DNA from: Paractinoplanes toevensis
GTDB lineage: Bacteria; Actinomycetota; Actinomycetes; Mycobacteriales; Micromonosporaceae
Reading direction: 5' to 3'
Length of the DNA: 64,000 nt
Assembly: GCF_018332695.1 (NCBI RefSeq)
Contig: NZ_BOQN01000052.1
Location: 1 to 64,000, forward strand
The position numbers were made by a program, and so were the translations under genes. Positions 8,941 through 16,669 of the stretch are shown piece after piece; positions within the stretch are counted from its first letter, which is position 1, and the number at the start of each line of letters is the position of its first letter. A model generated the notes under the pieces. That model worked only from the letters and a program-made list of their open reading frames with translations, did not search any database and had not been told where the DNA came from.

Positions 8941-10077
8941 TCAGGCGGGATTCATCAGAAGGTGGGAGATGCGGCCCATCAGCCCCGGCACGTCGCCGCG
9001 CTCGTGGGCGAGCAGCCAGCGGCACAGTTGCAGCGAGCCCTCGACGACGGTTTTCGCCCGCTCGAAGCGGCGGCCGGTGAACTCCTGCCACAGCTCGTCG
9101 CTCAGCACGGATTCCCGCAGCAGCAGCTCGGCCAGCACCGAGGCGTCCTCGAGGGCCTGGGCGGCACCCTGGGCGAGGGTCGGCGGGCAGGCGTGCGCGG
9201 CGTCGCCGATCAGCACGACCCGGCCGCGGTGCCAGGGGCCGTCGAGCAGATGGCTCTCGAACCACGTGTAGTTGATGCGCGAGGGGTCGGTCAGGGTCTC
9301 GCGGATGTCGTCCCACGGCCCGTGGTAGGCCCCGGCCAGCGAACGCATGACGTCGAGACACTCGTCCGGCGTGAGCGTGCTGCGATCCTGCGCGTCCTCG
9401 ACCAGGTAGGCGTAGAGCGTGTTCTCGCCGGTCGGGCAGTACCCGGCGATGTAGCTCGGCCCGCCGTAGTACAGGTCGGTGCGGGTGACGCTCGCCGGGC
9501 GGGACGTGAAGGCCCGCCAGATGCCCATGCCGACGTTCGCGGTCTCCAGCGGGATGCCGAGCGTGCGGCGGGTCCACGAGCGGATGCCGTCGGCCCCGAC
9601 GACCAGGTCGTAGTCGCCGGCCGTACCGTCCGCGAAGGTGACCGACACGCCGTCGCCGTCCTGGTCGAGTGCCGTGTACGTGGTGCCGAAGCGGACCTTG
9701 ACGCCGGCCGCCTCGGCCCGCGCCACCATGATCCGGGCCAGGTCGGGGCGGTACATGCCGAGCGTGGCGGGCAGGTCCTCGCCGCCGGTGCGGATGTCGT
9801 CGAGCTCGGCGATCAGCGTGCCGTTCGGGTCGGGCGCGCGCAGGCCGAGCGTGTCGAAGGCGTATCCGCGCCGGCTGATCTCGTCCCAGACGCCGACTTC
9901 CCGCAGGACCCGCAGAGCGTTGCCCTGCAGGGTGATGCCCGAGCCGAGAGCGCCGATGTCGGGCTTGATGTCGATGAGCTCGACCGCGACCCCGCCCTCG
10001 GCCAGCAGCGTCGCGACAGCGGCGCCGGCGGCGCCGCCACCGACCACGAGAACGTTTCGTACGGCAGGCACGATCAT
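8941..10077 (-). CDS. FAD-dependent aromatic monooxygenase
   Basis: A 378-residue class A flavoprotein hydroxylase. The N-terminal GGGAAG dinucleotide-binding fold is at about residues 12-17, the DG motif is in VVGADGIRSWTR, and the GD motif is in VVLIGDAAHACPP. I place the start at the ATG at 10077, preceded by AGGGGG; an upstream in-frame ATG at 10131 would add residues ahead of the Rossmann strand. It is the first gene of the operon and divergent from a LysR regulator. I infer that it hydroxylates the pathway substrate to a diol for the dioxygenase. No signal peptide or membrane helix is visible. Confidence 0.88.
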   Translation of the reverse strand: MIVPAVRNVLVVGGGAAGAAVATLLAEGGVAVELIDIKPDIGALGSGITLQGNALRVLREVGVWDEISRRGYAFDTLGLRAPDPNGTLIAELDDIRTGGEDLPATLGMYRPDLARIMVARAEAAGVKVRFGTTYTALDQDGDGVSVTFADGTAGDYDLVVGADGIRSWTRRTLGIPLETANVGMGIWRAFTSRPASVTRTDLYYGGPSYIAGYCPTGENTLYAYLVEDAQDRSTLTPDECLDVMRSLAGAYHGPWDDIRETLTDPSRINYTWFESHLLDGPWHRGRVVLIGDAAHACPPTLAQGAAQALEDASVLAELLLRESVLSDELWQEFTGRRFERAKTVVEGSLQLCRWLLAHERGDVPGLMGRISHLLMNPA

Positions 10078-10147
10078 TACCCCCTGTTGCCGGGATGTGA
10101 CTGCCACCACTGTCCAGGGCCGTCCGGCCATCAGGAAAGGCCCAACT

Positions 10148-10178
10148 GCTGATGTTGGCCATCAGCCGTGCTTATACT
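10148..10178 (+). promoter_or_regulatory. Candidate LysR operator and leaderless promoter
   Basis: A perfect inverted repeat GCTGATG-N5-CATCAGC lies at 10148-10166, and a further copy of its GGCCATCAG half lies at 10126-10134. A TATACT hexamer at 10173-10178 ends exactly 7 nt before the GTG at 10186. A weak -35 (TGATGT) would overlap the repeat. The gap between the divergent monooxygenase and LysR genes is only ~108 bases. I infer that the regulator binds here, controlling both itself and the catabolic operon. Confidence 0.55.
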
Positions 10179-10185
10179 TCGGCCC

Positions 10186-11166
10186 GTGACGGCCGACCGC
10201 GTGCTCGCCAACCTCGATCTCAACCTGCTGGTCACCCTGGACGCGCTGCTGCGCGAGCGGAACGTGACCCGCTCGGCCGAGGCGCTCGGGGTGAGCCAGC
10301 CCGCGGTCAGTGCCGCGCTGGCCCGGCTGCGCCGGCACTTCGGCGATCCACTGCTGGCCCGCACCGGCAACCGGTACGAACTGACGCCCCTCGCCGCGCA
10401 GCTGCTCGCCCTGACCGGGCCGGCCCTGGCCGGGGTGCGGCGGGTCTTCGACGTGACGCCCGACTTCGACCCGACCACGATCGAGCGCGAGTTCACGGTG
10501 ATCACCTCGGACTACGCGGCCACCGAGGTGGGGCCGCTGCTCGCCCGGCGACTCGGCGAGCTCGCGCCCGGGGTGCGGCTGCGGTTGCAGCAGACCACGC
10601 CGTACACGGTGGACCACGCGGCCGACACCCTGCGCACCGCCGACGGTCTGCTGCTGCCGCACGGCTTCCTCACCGACATCCCCTACCTCGATCTCTACGA
10701 GGATCGATGGGTGTGCATCGTGTCGCCGGACAACGACGCCGTCGGCGACACGCTGACCCTGGAACACCTGGCCATGCTGCCGTGGGTGGTGCTCTACAAC
10801 CTGCGCACCGCCTTCGCGCCGGCCACCCAGCAGCTGCGGTTGCTCGGGATCGAGCCGCGGGTCGAGGTGGTGGCCGACGGCTTCCTGCCGATGCCGTTCC
10901 TGGTGACCGGGACGCGGCGGGTCGCGCTGCTGCAGGAGCGCCTGGCGCGGCGGTTGGCCGGCCCGGCCGGCGTACGCATAATGCCGTGCCCGTTCGATGT
11001 GGTGCCGCTCGCCGAGGCGTTCTGGTGGCATCCGATCTACCGCAACGACCCGGCCCACGCCTGGCTGCGCGGCGTCCTGGACTCGGTGGGCCGCGAGCTA
11101 TCAGCCCCGGTTATGGCGCCCATAGCCGAATTCCCTCTTCCGGATGGCCCGGCGACGCCCCGATAG
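10186..11166 (+). CDS. LysR-family transcriptional regulator
   Basis: A 326-residue LysR-type regulator of normal length. The N-terminal winged helix-turn-helix (LDLNLLVTLDALLRERNVTRSAEALGVSQPAVSAALARLR) is followed by a periplasmic-binding-like effector domain, of the NodD/LinR-like subgroup by its opening LDLNLL. I prefer the GTG at 10186 because a TATACT hexamer ends 7 nt upstream, implying a leaderless message; GTG 10168 would lie within the promoter. Its divergent position beside the aromatic operon suggests that it activates or represses that operon in response to the substrate. Confidence 0.85.
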   Translation: MTADRVLANLDLNLLVTLDALLRERNVTRSAEALGVSQPAVSAALARLRRHFGDPLLARTGNRYELTPLAAQLLALTGPALAGVRRVFDVTPDFDPTTIEREFTVITSDYAATEVGPLLARRLGELAPGVRLRLQQTTPYTVDHAADTLRTADGLLLPHGFLTDIPYLDLYEDRWVCIVSPDNDAVGDTLTLEHLAMLPWVVLYNLRTAFAPATQQLRLLGIEPRVEVVADGFLPMPFLVTGTRRVALLQERLARRLAGPAGVRIMPCPFDVVPLAEAFWWHPIYRNDPAHAWLRGVLDSVGRELSAPVMAPIAEFPLPDGPATPR

Positions 11167-11209
11167 TCCGGTGTGACCTGCGTCTCCACCGTCGAAGGGC
11201 CGCCCCACC

Positions 11210-12469
11210 ATGTCGTCACCCCTGGAGTCCCCGTCCATATCGGGCCGTGCCTCGGACAGCGCCTCCGTCGGTTCCCCGGACAGCGCCGCTCGTGCCCCGG
11301 ACGGCCGCGAGGCCGGCCCGGCCCAACTGGCGCTGCTGCTCGCCGGTAGCTGCCTGGCCGTGCTCGGCGCGGTGCTGATCGCGCCGGTCCTGCCCAAGAT
11401 GGAGGACCACTTCGCGGGGATCGCCGGCGCCGACGTGCTGGTGCCGATCGTGCTCACCGTGCCCGCGCTGATCATCGGCCTGACCGCACCGTTCGCCGGA
11501 GTCGTGATCGACGCCCTCGACCGCAAGCGCCTGCTGCTCGCCGCGCTGGTCGTCTACGCGATCGCCGGCACCGCGCCGCTCTACCTCGATTCGCTCGGCG
11601 CGATCATCGCCAGCCGCGCGGTGGTCGGGCTGTGCGAGGCGGCCATCATGACCTGCTGCACCACGCTGATCGCCGACTACTGGTCGGGCCCGAGACGCAG
11701 CCGCTACCTCGGCCTGCAAACCCTCGCCGCAACCCTCGCGGCCACGGTGTTCCTCGCGCTGGGCGGGGCGCTGGGCGCGGCCGGGTGGCGCACGCCCTTC
11801 TGGGTGTACGCCGTAGCGCTGCTCCTCGTCGTACCCATGGCGAAGCTGTTGTGGCAGCCCGCCGCCGGCCCGAAGCCGAAGAAGTTGCCCTCGCTGCCCT
11901 GGCGGGAACTCTTGGTCCCGTGCCTGATCACGCTGGTCGGCGGGGTGGTGTTCTACGCGCTGATCGTGCAGCTGTCGTTCGTGCTGGACGACCTCGGCGT
12001 CACGTCGAGCGCCGCGATCGGCGGGGTCAGCGCCGCGATGTCGCTGGCCACCGCGGCCGGTTCGGCGTCGTTCGCCCGGCTGTCCCGGCAGCGGCCACGC
12101 ACCCTGCTGCCGATCGCGTTCGGCCTGGCCGCGGTGGGCCTGGCAGTAGTCTTCGCGGCCCCCAACGTGCCGGTGGTGACGGTCGGCGCGATGATCACCG
12201 GGGCGGGCACCGGCCTGCTGCTGCCGGTGCTGCTCACCTGGGCCACCAACCGGCTACGGTTCGAGCAGCGCGGCCGGGGAACCGGCCTGTGGACCGGTTT
12301 CCTGTTCGTCGGCGAGTTCGCGTCACCGCTGCTGGTGGCCGGTTTCGGCGCCGCGGCGGGCGGCCTGCAGCCGGGGCTGGGCGTGCTGGCGGCGGTGTCC
12401 GCGGTGCTGGCCGTCATCGCCCTGCTGGTGGTCCCCCGCACCGCCGCACCCCTCAACGTGACGTCATAG
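11210..12469 (+). CDS. MFS transporter
   Basis: A 419-residue major facilitator protein with about 12 hydrophobic helices after a Ser/Ala-rich cytoplasmic N-terminus of ~35 residues. The loop after the second helix reads DALDRKRLLL, a variant of the MFS motif A. It starts 43 bases after the LysR gene on the same strand. By position it may import the compound degraded by the divergent operon or export a toxic intermediate; the sequence does not decide which. The ATG at 11210 has only a distant AAGGG as ribosome site. Confidence 0.8.
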   Translation: MSSPLESPSISGRASDSASVGSPDSAARAPDGREAGPAQLALLLAGSCLAVLGAVLIAPVLPKMEDHFAGIAGADVLVPIVLTVPALIIGLTAPFAGVVIDALDRKRLLLAALVVYAIAGTAPLYLDSLGAIIASRAVVGLCEAAIMTCCTTLIADYWSGPRRSRYLGLQTLAATLAATVFLALGGALGAAGWRTPFWVYAVALLLVVPMAKLLWQPAAGPKPKKLPSLPWRELLVPCLITLVGGVVFYALIVQLSFVLDDLGVTSSAAIGGVSAAMSLATAAGSASFARLSRQRPRTLLPIAFGLAAVGLAVVFAAPNVPVVTVGAMITGAGTGLLLPVLLTWATNRLRFEQRGRGTGLWTGFLFVGEFASPLLVAGFGAAAGGLQPGLGVLAAVSAVLAVIALLVVPRTAAPLNVTS

Positions 12470-12475
12470 CCGACC

Positions 12476-12497
12476 GCGCGGGGCCTCGCCCCCGCGC
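12476..12497 (+). terminator. GC-rich hairpin after MFS gene
   Basis: Eight-base arms GCGCGGGG and CCCCGCGC with a 6-nt loop lie 6 bases past the MFS stop. There is no T-run, as is common for actinobacterial terminators. Further on, at 12528-12546, there is a separate inverted repeat CGATAT-N7-ATATCG in the otherwise empty 12470-12761 gap. Confidence 0.5.
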
Positions 12498-12761
12498 CAC
12501 ATCGCCGCAGGAATTGCCGGGGCCGGGCGATATAAGCGGCATATCGTTTCGTCGGCGATGCGTCGCCCACTATTTGTGCGCGCAACGACGATGGCTCGGA
12601 ATCCAGAAGGCCACCGTTATGGGAGAGGAACGTGACTGGCACGTCGGAAAGGCGGAATCGCCGGGCCCGCCCGGTGGGGGCGCGCGGAGGGTGAGTCTTG
12701 CGCAGCGGGACCGAGTGCCGGGGAACTGGTCCTACGGCGTACTTGGGAATTGGAACTGACC

Positions 12762-13238
12762 TTAAGAAACGCTGCGCAGAACGGCTTCGCTCAGCGTTAC
12801 CGAATTGTCGGCGGCGGGGATTGCACGGCCGTCGACGAACGGGTAATAGCCCTGGGTGGTGTTGACCAGATTCCATGCTGTTTCGTCGCGGACCTGCAAG
12901 AGCAGCACGAATTCGCCGCCTCGGTGTAAGCCCTCCGGGATCTCCGGGCCTGCCGTGGCGTAAATGACGTCGATCGTCGGTCCGGCGCTTCCCTTCGCGA
13001 CGGCGGTGACGTGCACGGTCGCGATCGTCTCGTCGGCTCGCTCGCGGGTCGATGCGATCGTGCCGCGCACGATCGCCTCGGCGCTGTTCTCCAGCTCGGC
13101 GGTGGTCGCGTAGTACGGCTCGTCGGCGGCGCTGTTTCCGGTGCCGCCGCCGGTGCTCAGTGGCCAGAAGCCCACGATGCCCACTACGGCCAACAGCACG
13201 ACGGCCATCGCGATCGCCAGCCATCGATGCCTACGCAC
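12762..13238 (-). CDS. Exported or membrane-anchored protein of unknown function
   Basis: A 158-residue protein with a positively charged start (VRRHRWL) and one hydrophobic helix at about residues 7-25, so it is probably anchored with its C-terminus outside. The rest is a small beta-rich domain with no motif I recognise. The GTG at 13238 follows AGGAG at a good distance. It is divergent from another small exported protein at 13318. No function is proposed. Confidence 0.65.
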   Translation of the reverse strand: MRRHRWLAIAMAVVLLAVVGIVGFWPLSTGGGTGNSAADEPYYATTAELENSAEAIVRGTIASTRERADETIATVHVTAVAKGSAGPTIDVIYATAGPEIPEGLHRGGEFVLLLQVRDETAWNLVNTTQGYYPFVDGRAIPAADNSVTLSEAVLRSVS

Positions 13239-13317
13239 CTTGAGTTCTCCTTTTTTCGGTTACCCCCGGGACGGCGGCCGCACTACTGAGTGGCTCCCAC
13301 AACCGGAAGGATCTCCT

Positions 13318-13578
13318 ATGCCCGCAAGTAAGCGCCGCCGCCTGGTCACCATCGTCGCAGCAGCCACCGCCGGCGTGCTGACCGTCGGCACGGTCGTCGC
13401 GGCCGGACAGCTCAACGCGTCCGCCGCGGAGAGCAGCCGGGTCGGTTTGGCCGGCATGAACGGCGGCACCGCCGGCGGCTCGAGCGGCACGGTCGTCACC
13501 GTCACCACGGCCGTCGCCCTCAAGACCGCGCCCCTGGGCCGAGCTCAGACTCCGTTCGCGCGGGCGATACCCCCGTAA
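13318..13578 (+). CDS. Small secreted protein, unknown
   Basis: An 86-residue ORF beginning MPASKRRRLVTIVAAATAG, a clear signal peptide with a likely cut after ASA near residue 36. The mature part is Gly/Thr/Val-rich with no known motif. The ATG is preceded by GGAAGG. Its last 34 bases overlap the convergent GH1 gene, so the C-terminus may not be original. It could be the truncated start of a longer exported protein. Confidence 0.5.
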   Translation: MPASKRRRLVTIVAAATAGVLTVGTVVAAGQLNASAAESSRVGLAGMNGGTAGGSSGTVVTVTTAVALKTAPLGRAQTPFARAIPP

Positions 13579-14759
13579 ACGGCGGCACTCGGTTTCGGGC
13601 TCCGCTCGAAGGTCTCCCGGTCCACGCTGTGCAGGCCCAGCTTCGGCCCGTACCCGAAGATCCATTCGAAGTTGTCCATCAGCGTCCAATGGAAGTAGCC
13701 ACGAACCGGCACGCCGTCCTCGACCGCCTGCCACAGACCTGCCAGCGATTCCGGGATGAACGCGGCCCGGCGGCTGTCGTCCTCGGTGGAGATGCCGTGC
13801 TCGGTCACCATCACCGGCACGCCCGTGACGGCGTGCGCGTACCGAACGGTCTCGCCGAGGGACCGCGCGTCCACCGCGGAGAGCGGGCCGTGGTCGCCGA
13901 TCGGTCCGTTCCCGTCGTAGTAGTGCCGCTCGTAGTTCTGGATGCCGATGTAGTCGTCGCCGCGGGCCAGCTCCAGCCACCGCGCGTAAACCTCGGCCCG
14001 CTTCCGGTCCCGCACCGCCGGATCGTCCCCGACCACCTGGTCGTCCACGATCGCCAGGGAGAATCCGACCGGCAGGTCGGCCCGGCGCGCCTTGATCGCG
14101 GCGCGAGCCGCGAGGTGACCGGCGCTCATCCCGTCGCCCATCGCGTCCAGGTCCTCGGGCACCATGACGTTGGTCAGCCGGTAGCGCTCCACCCCCGCCG
14201 CTTTGCTCGCCGCCTCAAGCGTCGCGCGTTCCAGATCCCGCACGAAGTCCGGTATCGCCGTCCAGCGCAGCAGGTGCGGCAGGTTCGGCTCGTTCAGCGT
14301 GACCGCCACCGCGATCCGGTCCCCGAAGGCGGCCATCACCCGGTCGCAGTAGCGCGCGAAGAACCCCGGCGCCGCCGGATCGAGCCAGCTCCCCCGGGCC
14401 GCGAACCAGTGCGGCGAGGTCATGTGGTTGAACGTCACCACGGCCGCCAGGCCGCGCTCGGCACACCGGTCGACGATGCCCTCGTAGTGCGCGAGCGCCT
14501 CGTCGTCGAACTGCCCCTCGGCCGGCTCGACCCGCGCCCACTCCACCGAGAACCGGTAGGCCGACAGCCCCATCCCGGCCGCCAGATCGACGTCCTCCCG
14601 CCAGAGCCGGTAGCCGTCGCAGGCCTTCCCCGACGGCTCCCGGAACACCGACGGCGTCACGTGCTCGGCGAACCAGGTATCGCTGGTCGTGTTGTCGCCC
14701 TCGATCTGGTGACCGGCGCTGGCCACACCCCAGAGGAAATCCGCAGGAAAGGTCCGCAT
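13545..14759 (-). CDS. GH1 family beta-glycosidase
   Basis: A 404-residue glycoside hydrolase family 1 enzyme, somewhat shorter than the usual 440-480. It starts FPADFLWGVASAGHQIEG, the family's N-terminal signature. The acid/base Glu157 is in TLNEPN, and the nucleophile Glu320 is in VTEHGIS, where family members normally have TENG; the Asn-to-His change next to the nucleophile is unusual. There is no signal peptide, so it acts inside the cell on imported oligosaccharides or glycosides. A well-formed promoter ends 7 nt before the ATG, which has no ribosome site, so the message is probably leaderless. Confidence 0.88.
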   Translation of the reverse strand: MRTFPADFLWGVASAGHQIEGDNTTSDTWFAEHVTPSVFREPSGKACDGYRLWREDVDLAAGMGLSAYRFSVEWARVEPAEGQFDDEALAHYEGIVDRCAERGLAAVVTFNHMTSPHWFAARGSWLDPAAPGFFARYCDRVMAAFGDRIAVAVTLNEPNLPHLLRWTAIPDFVRDLERATLEAASKAAGVERYRLTNVMVPEDLDAMGDGMSAGHLAARAAIKARRADLPVGFSLAIVDDQVVGDDPAVRDRKRAEVYARWLELARGDDYIGIQNYERHYYDGNGPIGDHGPLSAVDARSLGETVRYAHAVTGVPVMVTEHGISTEDDSRRAAFIPESLAGLWQAVEDGVPVRGYFHWTLMDNFEWIFGYGPKLGLHSVDRETFERSPKPSAAVYGGIARANGV

Positions 14760-14766
14760 TCGATCA

Positions 14767-14794
14767 TTAGTACAGCCGCCCGGCGCGCGGTCAA
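14767..14794 (-). promoter_or_regulatory. Leaderless promoter of the GH1 gene
   Basis: On the minus strand TTGACC (14794-14789) and TACTAA (14772-14767) are separated by 16 bases, a good sigma-70-type promoter. The -10 ends 7 nt before the ATG at 14759, putting the predicted transcript start at the A of the start codon. Confidence 0.65.
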
Positions 14795-14859
14795 TCATTT
14801 CGTGTGACGAACCGGCCGTTCGGGCCGGTCTGCGGGCCGGTGTCCCTAGGTTCGGGCCC

Positions 14860-16302
14860 ATGAGGATCCTGGGCGCGGTGGCCGCGCTGCTGACATTGAG
14901 CGCCGGACCGGTCGTGGCGGCCCCGGTCGCGCCGGGCCTGGACTGGGCGGACTGCGGCGACGGGGTCTATCAGTGCACACCCGCCCAGGTTCCGGTGGAC
15001 TACCGCCGGCCCGACGGCGCCCGGCTGACGCTGCAGCTGCGGCGGTGGCCGGCCGCCAAGCCGGCCGAGCGGATCGGGACGCTGTTCCTCTACGCCGGTG
15101 GGCCCGGCAGCTCCGGGTGGGAGTGGGTGCAGGGGTTCGCCGGCTCGGCGATCCAGGAGATCCGCGACCGGTTCGACATCGTCGGGTTCGATCCGCGGGG
15201 GGTGCACCGCAGCCGGCCGGTCAGCTGCCTGGATCGGCCGGACTACCAGGCCCAGTGGGCTTCGCCGGCGACCTTCGGCAACGCCGTACGCTCGGCCCGG
15301 CAGTGGAATGCCGCCTGCCTCGCGCATTCCGGAGACCTTCTGCCGTACGTCGGTACCGAGTTCCAAGCCCGCGACCTCGACCTGTTGCGGGCCGCCGTCG
15401 GCGACTCGAAGCTGACGTTCTTCGGCGGGTCGTACGCCACCTACGTCGGCACCGTCTACGCCAACCTGTTCCCCGGGCGGACCCGGGCGCTGGTCCTGGA
15501 CTCCGGCTACGACCCGGTGAAGTACGCCCAGGACCCGTACTCCTACGACTACGGGCAATACCGGGCCACCGAGGCGGCGTTGCAACGCTTCCTGCGGTGG
15601 TGTGCCGCCACGCCCGCCTCGTGCGCCTTCGCGGCCGGGAGGCCGGACCTGGCCGCGCGGGTGCGGGCGATCCTGGATTCGCTCGACGCCCACCCACTGC
15701 CGGGCGTCAACGGCGCCACGGTGTTGTCCGAACTGACGTCCCGGCTGAACAGCGGCACCCGGCGGTGGGCCGCCCTGGGCACCGACCTGCACCTCGCCGA
15801 GTCCCGCACCGGGCCCCTGATGTACGCGATCAGCCAGTCGGACACGGCGTTCAACGCGGTCAACGTGGCCGTCGAGTGCGCCGACCGGGTCTACCCGCCG
15901 GGCCTGCCGCAACTGCGCACCCGGCTGGCCAAGGTCGCGGCGGACTTCCCGCTCACCGCGCCGCGCATGGCGTACGGGCCACCCGCCTACGACCAGACCC
16001 ACGCGCCGGCGTGCCTGCAGTGGCCGGCCGCGCGGCTCAGTCGCTACACCGGGTCGTACCGGGCGGCCGGGTCGGCCCCGATCCTGGTCTCCGGCAACAC
16101 CGGCGATCCCGACACCCCGTACGCCGACGCGGTCGCCCTTGCCCGCATCCTGGCGAACGGCCACCTGATCACGTGGCAGGGCGAGGGCCACACCGCCCGG
16201 CGCAAGAGCGCCTGCATGGAGGCTTACATGTACGAATACCTGCTGCGCGTCACCGTCCCACCCGCCGGAACGGTCTGCCGCGACGCCCCGATCCCCGGTT
16301 AA
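14860..16302 (+). CDS. Exported alpha/beta hydrolase, TAP-like (S33)
   Basis: A 480-residue secreted hydrolase of the tripeptidyl-aminopeptidase-like S33 group. A signal peptide (MRILGAVAALLTLSAGPVVAA) is followed by the oxyanion region YAGGPGSSG. The nucleophile Ser is in FFGGSYATYVG, the Asp in SGNTGDPDTP and the His in GEGHTARRKSAC, the last within the TAP C-terminal domain. Paired cysteines fit an extracellular protein. A TAGGTT hexamer at 14847-14852 ends 7 nt before the ATG and there is no ribosome site, so it too may be leaderless. Substrate is probably a peptide or ester; unknown. Confidence 0.85.
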   Translation: MRILGAVAALLTLSAGPVVAAPVAPGLDWADCGDGVYQCTPAQVPVDYRRPDGARLTLQLRRWPAAKPAERIGTLFLYAGGPGSSGWEWVQGFAGSAIQEIRDRFDIVGFDPRGVHRSRPVSCLDRPDYQAQWASPATFGNAVRSARQWNAACLAHSGDLLPYVGTEFQARDLDLLRAAVGDSKLTFFGGSYATYVGTVYANLFPGRTRALVLDSGYDPVKYAQDPYSYDYGQYRATEAALQRFLRWCAATPASCAFAAGRPDLAARVRAILDSLDAHPLPGVNGATVLSELTSRLNSGTRRWAALGTDLHLAESRTGPLMYAISQSDTAFNAVNVAVECADRVYPPGLPQLRTRLAKVAADFPLTAPRMAYGPPAYDQTHAPACLQWPAARLSRYTGSYRAAGSAPILVSGNTGDPDTPYADAVALARILANGHLITWQGEGHTARRKSACMEAYMYEYLLRVTVPPAGTVCRDAPIPG

Positions 16303-16379
16303 TGATCTCGCGCACCCGGAGAAGGCATTGGCGCGGTCTACGGCGGCGGGAACGACGCTCGACGCCCGTTCGACGTGCG

Positions 16380-16577
16380 TCAGTGGCGTCGGCGGTCTCG
16401 GCGGGTCGCTACGGTGGCGGCCACGGCGCCGAGTAGGAGGCCGGCCAGGGCGCACAGGAAGCTCGTGCCGATGGCCGAGTCGTTGGCCTCGTAGCCGCCC
16501 GCGCCGAACCAGCCCCATAGCCCGCCGGCCACGGCGCCCAGGACGAGACCGATCACCGGCCAACTTCGGTGTTTCAT
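16380..16577 (-). CDS. Small two-helix membrane protein
   Basis: A 65-residue ORF beginning MKHRSWPVIGLVLGAVAGGLWGW, with two hydrophobic helices (about 7-25 and 38-57) joined by a short polar loop and ending in a basic tail (TRRDRRRH). The charge pattern puts both ends inside. It is not in an operon and has no strong ribosome site. Function unknown; the composition and two-helix hairpin support a real gene. Confidence 0.55.
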   Translation of the reverse strand: MKHRSWPVIGLVLGAVAGGLWGWFGAGGYEANDSAIGTSFLCALAGLLLGAVAATVATRRDRRRH

Positions 16578-16669
16578 GACCCCATCGTCGCTTGTGGATG
16601 GTGCGGAACGCCATGGGTGGGACGGCGGCCGGTGGGCCGCGTGGGTGCCGCCGTCCCGGGGCGCGCCGG

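Noticed and set aside
14791..16614. 607-residue minus-strand frame opposite the S33 hydrolase
   Set aside because: No domains and antisense-type composition; the plus-strand protein has a signal peptide and a full catalytic triad.
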